DNA of 64,000 nucleotides from Vreelandella titanicae BH1 (GTDB lineage: Bacteria; Pseudomonadota; Gammaproteobacteria; Pseudomonadales; Halomonadaceae): NCBI RefSeq assembly GCF_000336575.1, contig NZ_AOPO01000001.1:868001-932000 (forward strand). Reading direction: 5' to 3'. The first letter of the stretch is position 1. The number at the start of each line of letters is the position of its first letter. Shown piece after piece: positions 44,744-52,344 of the stretch. The notes under the pieces are model-generated. The model was not told where the DNA came from. It made no database searches and worked only from the letters and a program-made list of their open reading frames with translations. Both the position numbers and the translations under genes were made by a program.

Positions 44744-46231
44744 ATGGGCGATATCGCGATTCGAGCGCGTCACGTTAGCAAGATTTTCGGTCAAAGCCGG
44801 GTGCTCGATGATGTCGAATTCGAACTTCGCCGGGGTGAGGTGCTTTGCCTTGCAGGTGAAAACGGTTGTGGCAAAAGCACGCTCATTAAAATTATTAACG
44901 GCGTATACACGCCTGAAGAGGGGGTAGAGCTTTCGTTTGGCGATGAAACGCTCTCTGCCATTAGCCCGATAGAGGCGCGCAACCGGGGCATCCATGTGAT
45001 CTGGCAAGATCTCGCGCTGTTCCCGCACCTGACCGTCGCGGAAAATATCGTCTTCGATGACTACGTTGCCAAGCCTTGGCGGCCTATTTCCTACAAAGAT
45101 GCGCTGACGCAATCCCGCGAGATCATTCAGCAGTTTGGCCTCGACCTGGATCCGATGGCCCGTGTTGAAGACCTTTCGATTGCCCATCGTCAACTCGTTG
45201 CGATTTGCCGCGTGCTGCGTGCAGGGGCCAGTATCATTTTTATGGATGAGCCCACCGCCTCGCTTACCTATAAAGAGGTGCAGACGCTGCTGGGCATTAC
45301 CCGCTCACTGGCGGCGAAAGGCATTTCCATTGTCTTGATCAGCCACCGGCTGGTGGAAGTGTTGGAGGTGTGTCAACGCGTCACCGTGCTCCGCAACGGG
45401 AAGTTGGTCGGCACCTACCCCACCGAGGGGATGACCCAGGCACGACTTTCAACCCTGATGACCGGGCTTGAACTTGAGTTTACCCCTCGTGCTGAAACAC
45501 ACAAAGGCGCCCCGGTACTGGAGCTTAAAAACTTAAGTCGTGAAGGGGAATTTGAAAATGTCTCTTTCACCCTGCATCGCGGTGAAATTCTTGGCCTGAC
45601 GGGTTTGCTGGGCGCAGGGCGTACCGAAATAGCCCACACGATTTTTGGGATGACCCAGCCCACTTCAGGGCAGTTGCTAAAAGAGGGGCAGCCGCTGGCG
45701 CTGCGTTCCAACCGCGATGCCGTGCGCCATCGCATTGCCTATCTTTCTGAAGACCGACTCAATCTTGGCCTGGTGCAAAACCAGTCCATCAATATGAATA
45801 CCGCAGTGACCGTATTACCAAGGCTGGAAAAACCGCGCTTTTTTCTCTCCCCTCAGCGCATCAAGGCACTGACCGCCCACTGGATTGAGCAGCTTAAAAC
45901 CAAGGTGAGTGATCCCGAGCTTGCGGTCTCCTCATTATCCGGCGGTAACCAGCAACGCATTGCACTCGCCAAATGGCTAGCCACCGAACCCGACGTTCTC
46001 ATTCTTGACTGCCCGACGATTGGCGTCGATGTAGGCGCCAAAGCCGGTATTTTCGACATCATCAGAAATCTTGCCGACCAGGGCATGGCCATCATTCTGA
46101 TTTCGGATGAAGCAGGAGAAATCTGGATGAACGCAGACCGTGCGCTCGTATTGCGCGAGGGGCGCATCTACTCCGAGGTTATACCTGCGGAGACCACGGA
46201 AGAAGCGCTGGAGGCGATCATCAATGCATAA
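44744..46231 (+). CDS. Sugar ABC transporter ATP-binding protein, double domain
   Basis: 495 residues from ATG 44744, with AGAGGAG about 6 bases upstream. First nucleotide-binding domain is canonical: GENGCGKSTLIKII Walker A, IIFMDEPTASL Walker B. Second has a degenerate Walker A (GLLGAGRTEIAHTIFG), intact signature LSGGNQQRIALAKWL, and Walker B VLILDCPTIGVDVGAK, where the usual catalytic Glu is replaced by Cys. This suggests that one ATP site is impaired. Overlaps the next gene by 8 bases. Confidence 0.92.
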   Translation: MGDIAIRARHVSKIFGQSRVLDDVEFELRRGEVLCLAGENGCGKSTLIKIINGVYTPEEGVELSFGDETLSAISPIEARNRGIHVIWQDLALFPHLTVAENIVFDDYVAKPWRPISYKDALTQSREIIQQFGLDLDPMARVEDLSIAHRQLVAICRVLRAGASIIFMDEPTASLTYKEVQTLLGITRSLAAKGISIVLISHRLVEVLEVCQRVTVLRNGKLVGTYPTEGMTQARLSTLMTGLELEFTPRAETHKGAPVLELKNLSREGEFENVSFTLHRGEILGLTGLLGAGRTEIAHTIFGMTQPTSGQLLKEGQPLALRSNRDAVRHRIAYLSEDRLNLGLVQNQSINMNTAVTVLPRLEKPRFFLSPQRIKALTAHWIEQLKTKVSDPELAVSSLSGGNQQRIALAKWLATEPDVLILDCPTIGVDVGAKAGIFDIIRNLADQGMAIILISDEAGEIWMNADRALVLREGRIYSEVIPAETTEEALEAIINA

Positions 46232-47222
46232 ACGACTGCTAAACAGAAGGATCGGCACTGAAGGTACTCTATTGAGCATCCTCATGCTGCTGTGCGTGGT
46301 GTTAGCACTTGCGACCGACAGCTTTCTCACCTTTCAGAACCTGTTTGACCTGCTTAACAATCAGTCGGTCAATATCATCTTTGCAGTGGGCCTGGTCGTC
46401 GTTCTGATTGCGGGTGGGATAGATATTTCCTTCGCCGTGGCGGCATCCGTGGTGCAGTACGTGGTGCTGTCACTCCTGATGAATTACCTGGGCGGAGGCA
46501 ACTGGTTACTTGGCATCCTGCTTTCGATGCTGGTTGGTATGCTACTGGGGCTCTTCAATGCGCTGCTGATCCACCGCTTCCGAATTGTTTCGATCATCGT
46601 CACTATCGGCACATTTAACCTGTTTTTCGGCCTCTTGATGTACTTCACCAGCGGGGTATCCATCTACGACATCCCCGATTGGCTCTACTACTCGGTTCCG
46701 TTGCTTGACCTACCCGCCGAACGCGGATCAGCCACGCTCTACTTACCCGCGGCAGTTATGGTGGTGATGGTAATACTCACCTGGTTCATTCTGGCCCGCA
46801 CCGGTTTTGGGCGCGCGATCTACGGTTTCGGATCAAATCCCGAGTCCGCCCGCCGCTCTGGCGTTAGTGTCTGGAAGATCCATGCCTTTGCCTACGGCTG
46901 GCTGGGTCTATGCGCGGGGGTGGCGGGCCTGATGCAGGCTCATATCGTACAAGAGGTCGTGCCCAACGCCTTGATAGGCCAGGAGTTGCCAATTCTGGCG
47001 GCTGTCGTGCTAGGCGGCGCCACCCTGGGCGGCGGGCGCGGCTCAGTGCTCGGCGCTGTACTGGGCGTGCTGCTTCTCGCCGTTGTCCAAAACGGCCTGA
47101 ACCTGCTGGGCGTCACTCCTTACGCCTTCCGCATGATTGTCGGGCTGATTATCTTGATTGCGATCACCACCAGCAACCTAGGCAACCTGTTGCCCCGCAC
47201 CACCAAGGCGAGGAACGTATGA
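46224..47222 (+). CDS. Sugar ABC transporter permease 1
   Basis: 332 residues, about nine membrane segments, BPD_transp_2 family (RbsC/LsrC type): GLVVVLIAGGIDISFAVAAS near 55, SGVSVWKIHAFAYGWLGLCAG near 215 and LPILAAVVLGGATLGGGRGS near 260. Starts inside the end of the ATPase gene and overlaps permease 2 by 4 bases. Confidence 0.92.
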   Translation: MHKRLLNRRIGTEGTLLSILMLLCVVLALATDSFLTFQNLFDLLNNQSVNIIFAVGLVVVLIAGGIDISFAVAASVVQYVVLSLLMNYLGGGNWLLGILLSMLVGMLLGLFNALLIHRFRIVSIIVTIGTFNLFFGLLMYFTSGVSIYDIPDWLYYSVPLLDLPAERGSATLYLPAAVMVVMVILTWFILARTGFGRAIYGFGSNPESARRSGVSVWKIHAFAYGWLGLCAGVAGLMQAHIVQEVVPNALIGQELPILAAVVLGGATLGGGRGSVLGAVLGVLLLAVVQNGLNLLGVTPYAFRMIVGLIILIAITTSNLGNLLPRTTKARNV

Positions 47223-48211
47223 ATAAGCGCCTGAATAAACAGCCCTCCACGGCCGGACTCCGCCTGGGGGGCGATAGCATTGAAGTGGCCGCCATGACGG
47301 CTCTGCTCATCGGCAGTATTGGACTCTTCTCGCTATTGGCACCGGGCTTTCTGACCGCCACTAATTTTGGCTCGATGTCGATGCAGCTGCCGGAGCTGGG
47401 GTTACTCTCACTGGCGATGTTGCTGCCCATCATTTCCGGTGGCCTGAACCTCTCGGTTACCTTTACCGCCAATATCGCAGGGCTGATGACCGCTTGGCTG
47501 GTACAGGGGTTACTGGCGGGCATGGGCATACTAAGCGTTCCCATAGCGATTATCGCCGGGCTTGCCGTCGGCGCTGCCGCAGGCTTTTTGATTGGCGTTA
47601 TCGTTGCCTATGTGGGCGCCCACCCCATTTTGGTTTCCCTTGGGGCAATGATCTTTCTGCAGGGTGTGGGTGAGTTTTTAACCCGCGGTGGCGGTATTTC
47701 AGGCATGCCGGAGGTATTTCAAACCATCGGCAGCGGCAGTTTTCTGGGCATACCAATCCCCATGCTGATCTTTCTCGCCGCTGCCGCAGGGTTGATCTAC
47801 ATCATGCATTTCACCCGCACTGGCTTTTCGATTTATATGCTGGGCTCCAACTCTCGGGCGACGGAGTACTCGGGCATTAACGTCAAGCGCGTGCTGATCA
47901 CCGTCTACACGATTTCCGGCATTTTGGCAGGGTTAGCGGGCATGGTGATGCTCGCCCGCTTTAACTCTGTACGTGTAGGCCACGGCGAGAGCTACCTACT
48001 GATTACGGTTTTGGCCTGTTTTCTGGCCGGGGCAAACCCCTTTGGTGGCTTTGGCCGCGTACTGCCACTGGTGCTGGGCTTGATGAGCCTGCAGGTAATC
48101 GCTTCCGGCATGAATCTGATGGGCGCCAGCCAGCATCTAGCCACCGCGGTATGGGGGGCTTTTCTAATTATTGTAATGGCACTACGTATGCCATTTATTA
48201 AACAGTCGTGA
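47219..48211 (+). CDS. Sugar ABC transporter permease 2
   Basis: 330 residues, same family as permease 1: LPIISGGLNLSVTFTANIAG near 70, YSGINVKRVLITVYTISGIL near 220 and LITVLACFLAGANPFGGFGR near 260. A second distinct permease makes this a heterodimeric LsrCD-like channel rather than an RbsC homodimer. ATG overlaps the permease 1 stop. Confidence 0.92.
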   Translation: MNKRLNKQPSTAGLRLGGDSIEVAAMTALLIGSIGLFSLLAPGFLTATNFGSMSMQLPELGLLSLAMLLPIISGGLNLSVTFTANIAGLMTAWLVQGLLAGMGILSVPIAIIAGLAVGAAAGFLIGVIVAYVGAHPILVSLGAMIFLQGVGEFLTRGGGISGMPEVFQTIGSGSFLGIPIPMLIFLAAAAGLIYIMHFTRTGFSIYMLGSNSRATEYSGINVKRVLITVYTISGILAGLAGMVMLARFNSVRVGHGESYLLITVLACFLAGANPFGGFGRVLPLVLGLMSLQVIASGMNLMGASQHLATAVWGAFLIIVMALRMPFIKQS

Positions 48212-48224
48212 GTAAGGTTTTCCC

Positions 48225-49781
48225 ATGAGTCATCAAGAACATGTTCTAGGCATTGATATCGGTACGGGCAGCGCCCGAGCAGGCATTTTCACGCCGGATG
48301 GCGTGATGCTTGCCGAAGCGAAAACACCCATTGCAATGCATCGCCCTGCCGAGCATCACGTGGAGCAAAGCTCAGCGGATATCTGGCGCGCGGTATGCAG
48401 TGCAACCCAGTGCGCCCGCGAGGCTGCCGGTGTAACGTCCGATTCCATCACCAGTATGTCGGTGAGCGCCACCTGCTCGTTGGTGCTCCTTGATAAGCAG
48501 GATAAGCCGCTAGCGCTCTCACCGGGCGATGAGGCGTGGAATATCATTGTGTGGATGGATCATCGGGCAACCGCAGAAGCCGCTGAGTGCACGGCTACCC
48601 AGGCAGCGCCGCTGCGCAATCTGGGTGGCGTCATGTCTCCAGAGATGCAGATGCCTAAGCTCATGTGGTTGAAGCGGCACCGGCCCGAGCTCTATGCAAA
48701 GATCGGCTACGCTGGTGATCTAGGCGATTGGCTGGGCTTTAAATGCACCGGCTCTCTTGAACGCTCGGTCTGCATGCTCTCCTGCAAGTGGACGTTTGAC
48801 CCACGCCCTGGTCATGGCTGGGATCACGACTTTCTAAAGCAGATAGATATGCAGGATGTACTCGAGTGCGCCCGATTACCCGACCAAGCCCTTCCCGTGG
48901 GCGTAGCACTTGGGCAGTTGACCGAAGAAGCCGCCGATGACTTGGGACTGACGACTCGGTGTACCTTCGCAGTGGGCATGATTGATGCCTATGCCGGTGC
49001 GCTTGGCACGCTAGGCAGAAGCCTCGCTGATGCTCCCGAGCGCCGCCTTGCCGTGATTGGCGGCACTTCCACCTGCCATATCGGCGCCCAGCCGGTGCGG
49101 CGAGAGGTACCCGGCGTGTGGGGTCCTTATCCGGGGGCGCTATGCGACGGTTTTGTTGCCAACGAAGGGGGGCAAAGCATTACCGGTGCCCTTCTAGATC
49201 ACCTGGCGGCACTATTTTCAGCCAGCAGTGAATTCGGCGACGATCTTCACGGCGCGTTATCAGACCTTCTACTCGAGCGCTTGGCATCCGGCGACCCAGC
49301 TCCTGACACCCATGTTTGTCCTGACTTCATTGGCAACCGCTCACCCTTGGCGGATCCGGAAATTCGCGGCTCCATCACGGGATTGACCCTTGATACTCCT
49401 CGCGAGAGCTTCATCAAGGTCTATTGGGCGGCAGCCACCTCGCTGGTTTACGGCACCCGCGCCATCATAGAGCGTATGAATTCCCATGGTTATGCCATCG
49501 ATACCCTGCACCTCAGCGGAGGGCATGGACGTTCAGCACTGCTGCGAAAGCTCTATGCCGACGGTACCGGTTGTCGGGTTGTGCTGGCGGATGCGCCGGA
49601 ACCCGTACTACTTGGGGTAGCCGTGGCGGCGCTGGCTGCTCAGGCCAATGGTGAGATGCTTAGCGTTGCCAATGGCCTCGCCCCAGGCGAACAAACATTA
49701 GAGCCCGACCAGGCAATGCAGGCGCTGCACACTGCGCGTTATGCCGCTTTCAAGAAACTTTACGAAGGGCGTCTCGACTGA
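48225..49781 (+). CDS. FGGY-family carbohydrate kinase (ribulokinase-like)
   Basis: Phosphorylates the imported sugar or polyol. 518 residues. N-terminal phosphate loop GIDIGTGSARAGIFTPDG, IIVWMDHRATAEAAE near 103, FAVGMIDAYAGALGT near 245, GGTSTCHIG near 283, FIGNRSPLADPEIRGSITGL near 365 and adenosine motif LSGGHGRSALLRKL near 428. Overall pattern is that of the ribulokinase/5-carbon carbohydrate kinase group. Last gene of the operon, 13 bp after permease 2; no partner dehydrogenase or isomerase in the window. Confidence 0.9.
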   Translation: MSHQEHVLGIDIGTGSARAGIFTPDGVMLAEAKTPIAMHRPAEHHVEQSSADIWRAVCSATQCAREAAGVTSDSITSMSVSATCSLVLLDKQDKPLALSPGDEAWNIIVWMDHRATAEAAECTATQAAPLRNLGGVMSPEMQMPKLMWLKRHRPELYAKIGYAGDLGDWLGFKCTGSLERSVCMLSCKWTFDPRPGHGWDHDFLKQIDMQDVLECARLPDQALPVGVALGQLTEEAADDLGLTTRCTFAVGMIDAYAGALGTLGRSLADAPERRLAVIGGTSTCHIGAQPVRREVPGVWGPYPGALCDGFVANEGGQSITGALLDHLAALFSASSEFGDDLHGALSDLLLERLASGDPAPDTHVCPDFIGNRSPLADPEIRGSITGLTLDTPRESFIKVYWAAATSLVYGTRAIIERMNSHGYAIDTLHLSGGHGRSALLRKLYADGTGCRVVLADAPEPVLLGVAVAALAAQANGEMLSVANGLAPGEQTLEPDQAMQALHTARYAAFKKLYEGRLD

Positions 49782-49800
49782 CACAGCCAACCTGTTTCAT

Positions 49801-49850
49801 GGGGTCATTACATGAGTAGTGCGTAGGCGTCCGAAATCCGGGAACAAAAC
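49801..49850 (+). repeat. Left terminal inverted repeat of the cassette
   Basis: Core GAGTAGTGCGTAGGCGTCCG then AAATCCG (49814-49840). The matching right copy differs at two positions. Confidence 0.8.
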
Positions 49851-49904
49851 ATAAACATCGTTCCCACCCGGAGCAATGATGCATCAGCGGTGCAAGGTAC
49901 AGAT

Positions 49905-50789
49905 TCAGACGGTGCCACGTGCTAATTCATTACTGAGGTCAACCAATTTTAAATAGTCGTGGTATCGCTCCTCTACTGTTGGTGACCCAAACGATACTGA
50001 GACGCAGATCCCTCCGTTCTTAGTTGCCGAAACAGATGCCAGGTTGAATATAGCTGGCCACAGCGTGCCCGTTTTCCCGCCAAGATATTGCGGAAGCGAG
50101 AATTCCGGTACAGCCCGTCGCGTTGAGGAGTGAAAAGCAGACTTTAAAACCAGCCTGCGCGGCACCGGTCCCGTTATCCCGATAGCAAAAGCTTTGGCCC
50201 CCCAAACCCTCGTAATCGGGCCATAGATCAGACATTTCTTCACCAACAATGATAAATCTCGGGCGGTAGATCGTTGTCCGCGTACCGCCAACCCGTGTGG
50301 GTTTAGGAATTGCGATTTCGTCATCCCAAGATTTCGAGCGGTCGTGTTCATTTCCGCAACGAAGCGTTGCACGGCGTCGTGACTTGTGCATGTCTTCGAT
50401 CCCAGCATCATTTGGCCAAATGTCCGCGCAATCAGATTGGCTGCTACATTTGATGACGGCACCAAAAGGTTAGCGATGCTGTCGCCGAGTGAAAGGCGGT
50501 CTCCTGCATGAAGGTTACGACCAGATCCTTCGACATCATCTTCAGGAACCATCTCTAGCTTGAAGCTTTTCGGCAACTGGAAGTTACTTGCCATCTCGAT
50601 AGCAACGATGGCCGTCATCAGCTTGACGATTGACGCAGGCGCCATTGCCTTGTCGGCATCCTTCTCATAGATGATGACATCAGAGCCAGTGGAGTTGTGG
50701 GGCAACTGCAAACAGATCGCACTTTTCGCGGCGAGGTCGGGCGTAGGGCCTATTGATTTGCGTTCATCATACGGAGCGTGATTAGCCAA
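49905..50789 (-). CDS. Signal-less serine hydrolase, DD-carboxypeptidase-like (PBP5/beta-lactamase fold)
   Basis: About 294 residues from TTG 50789, the first start codon after an in-frame TAG, with AGGGA about 9 bases upstream. All three penicillin-binding motifs are intact: SxxK in APASIVKLMTAI near residue 54, SxN in VPSSNVAANLIA near 110, and KTG in LGGKTGTLWPA near 240. The protein begins almost directly at the catalytic domain; no signal peptide or C-terminal amphipathic anchor is visible, unlike DacA/DacC. So it may act in the cytoplasm or on a small peptide rather than on peptidoglycan. Lies 41 bp downstream of a 61-residue ORF in the same direction, inside the inverted-repeat cassette. 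Confidence 0.82.
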   Translation of the reverse strand: MANHAPYDERKSIGPTPDLAAKSAICLQLPHNSTGSDVIIYEKDADKAMAPASIVKLMTAIVAIEMASNFQLPKSFKLEMVPEDDVEGSGRNLHAGDRLSLGDSIANLLVPSSNVAANLIARTFGQMMLGSKTCTSHDAVQRFVAEMNTTARNLGMTKSQFLNPHGLAVRGQRSTARDLSLLVKKCLIYGPITRVWGAKAFAIGITGPVPRRLVLKSAFHSSTRRAVPEFSLPQYLGGKTGTLWPAIFNLASVSATKNGGICVSVSFGSPTVEERYHDYLKLVDLSNELARGTV

Positions 50790-50830
50790 TTCCGTTATTC
50801 CCTACTGTTGTCGTCAACGGTCACTAGGAT

Positions 50831-51016
50831 TCAGATGACAAAGATGTCGTCTGCGCTCAGCGACGACGAATTTGTCAAAGTTGCAAACCAGATAGCAGTC
50901 ATCGCTCCGTTGCCATCCGGGTCGTAGGATAGGTGGTTAGCCCATGTCACGTTATCATTTGTGATTGCATCCGCGATTTCTTCAATTGTGGCGACGTAGT
51001 TTGGATCGAATGACAT
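50831..51016 (-). CDS. 61-residue small protein upstream of the serine hydrolase
   Basis: Unrecognised. ATG 51016 is preceded by AGAGG about 9 bases upstream; in-frame sequence further up is not convincing. The protein is acidic, cysteine-free and without signal peptide: a predicted helix (YVATIEEIADAITND), then NVTWANHLSYDPDGNGAMTA and IWFATLTNSSSLSADDIFVI. The gene pair order and 41-bp spacing suggest co-transcription with the hydrolase. It could be a partner, inhibitor or peptide substrate; nothing in the sequence decides. Confidence 0.6.
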   Translation of the reverse strand: MSFDPNYVATIEEIADAITNDNVTWANHLSYDPDGNGAMTAIWFATLTNSSSLSADDIFVI

Positions 51017-51121
51017 GATCTGTTGCCTCTGCTGCGAAATCGATAATGACCATACCCAAGCTGATTTTGCGCAAGGCTGGTTGCTTATGCAATGTTGAAT
51101 AGGCGACGTTTCCCGCATTTT

Positions 51122-51311
51122 CTAGGGCGTAGTGGCTTGGCGATTTCCTTTCCCTTGGCTCCAAGCAAATACCGCCAGAGGCCCATAAATCTTATAGCCA
51201 CCGATTTCCTGCTCACCGAACACATCGCAGATATGGTGCTTTGTTGCCAATTTTGAGCCGCGCAGCAGCTTCTATTCCTTGTTGCGTGAGACGGAAGTAC
51301 CATCCGTCCAT
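51122..51311 (-). pseudogene. Frameshifted small ORF at the right end of the cassette
   Basis: From ATG 51311, with AGGA a few bases upstream inside the inward part of the repeat, the frame reads [28 protein letters not shown] and stops at 51213. The next frame continues as [36 protein letters not shown] to a stop at 51122. One base change would join them into about 62 residues; the first half resembles the end of a winged-helix domain. Low certainty. Confidence 0.35.
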
Positions 51312-51318
51312 AAGTTCC

Positions 51319-51368
51319 TATTTCGCTCACGTATTTCGGACGCCTACGTACTACTCTTGAAACGCCCC
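51319..51368 (-). repeat. Right terminal inverted repeat of the cassette
   Basis: Core 51330-51356 is the reverse complement of 49814-49840 with two mismatches. A separate small hairpin CTTGAAA/TTTCAAG (51356-51375) straddles the outer edge and complicates reading the target duplication. Confidence 0.8.
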
Positions 51369-51467
51369 TTTCAAGACGCTAGCTGGATGTTAAGCCCATC
51401 AGCGCACTCCCAGACGTGTACAATGGACGGCTTTTCCCAGTTACGCGTTTATCGAGAGGTAATATTT

Positions 51468-52217
51468 GTGAGCAGTGCTAAGCGTCCTGATGTTGTGCGC
51501 CCCAGTGGTCGCGAAGCCGACCAGCTCCGTGAGATTCGCCTGACCCGCGATTACACCCGTCATGCGGAAGGCTCCGTACTGGTGGAGTTTGGCGATACCA
51601 AAGTGCTGTGTAATGCCAGCGTAGAAGCCGGTGTGCCGCGCTGGCTGCGCGGCAAGAATCAGGGCTGGGTCACCGCTGAGTACGGCATGCTGCCCCGCGC
51701 CACTCACACCCGTAGTGGCCGTGAAGCGACCCGCGGCAAGCAAGGCGGTCGCACGCTGGAAATCCAGCGTTTGATTGGCCGTAGCCTGCGCGCCGCGGTG
51801 AATTTGAAGAAGCTGGGTGAGTTCACCATTACTGTGGATTGCGATGTGATTCAGGCCGATGGCGGTACCCGTACCGCGGCGATTACCGGGGGCTGCGTAG
51901 CACTGATCGATGCGATCCGTTATCTGCAACGCGAGAAGAAGATCAAGGGCGATCCCTTCAAGCAGTTGGTGAGCGCCATTTCCGTGGGTATTTATAAAGG
52001 CGTGCCGGTGCTGGATCTGGACTACCCGGAAGACAGCAAGGCCGATACCGACCTGAACGTGGTAATGACCGAAAGCGGCGAGCTGATCGAAGTACAGGGA
52101 ACCGCCGAGGCCGGCGCCTTCACCCGTGCCGAGCTAAATGACATGCTCGATTTAGCCGAGAAAGCAGGCGATGCACTTCGCGACCATCAGCGCGAAGCGC
52201 TGGGTATTCGAGGGTAA
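51468..52217 (+). CDS. rph: Ribonuclease PH
   Basis: Phosphorolytic 3'-5' exoribonuclease trimming tRNA 3' ends. 249 residues from GTG 51468, with GAGAGG eight bases upstream; open frame further upstream runs into the inverted repeat and is not coding. [60 protein letters not shown] and [19 protein letters not shown] are all present. Normally divergent from yicC. Its upstream flank is the edge of the mobile-looking cassette. Confidence 0.97.
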   Translation: MSSAKRPDVVRPSGREADQLREIRLTRDYTRHAEGSVLVEFGDTKVLCNASVEAGVPRWLRGKNQGWVTAEYGMLPRATHTRSGREATRGKQGGRTLEIQRLIGRSLRAAVNLKKLGEFTITVDCDVIQADGGTRTAAITGGCVALIDAIRYLQREKKIKGDPFKQLVSAISVGIYKGVPVLDLDYPEDSKADTDLNVVMTESGELIEVQGTAEAGAFTRAELNDMLDLAEKAGDALRDHQREALGIRG

Positions 52218-52250
52218 TGAAGGTGAGGTGTGAAGAGTAAGGCGTATAAA

Positions 52251-52284
52251 AACAACAGGCCAGCTAAATGCTGGCCTGTTGTTT
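52251..52284 (+). terminator. Intrinsic terminator after rph
   Basis: Perfect 14-bp stem AACAACAGGCCAGC with its complement around TAAAT, ending in TTGTTTG; may work in both directions for the convergent crc-like gene. Confidence 0.85.
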
Positions 52285-52344
52285 GTCACCCCGGCTAATC
52301 AGCAAGGGTGACAGGCGACGCGGGAAAAGTTCGTTGCCTAGCGC

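Larger units (their letters stand above)
49801..51368. mobile_element. Inverted-repeat-bounded cassette without transposase
   Basis: The two ends carry inverted copies of a repeat: core 49814-49840 against 51330-51356, identical at 25 of 27 positions, with weaker similarity continuing about 20 bp inward and GGGG at both putative outer ends. The body holds a serine hydrolase gene, a 61-residue ORF and a frameshifted 60-odd-residue ORF, all on the - strand. TTTCA occurs at 49795-49799 and at 51369-51373, a possible 5-bp target duplication offset by one base on the left. GGGG ends, long inverted repeats and a 5-bp duplication recall non-autonomous Tn3-family derivatives; this is inference, and the outer boundaries are uncertain. 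Confidence 0.6.
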
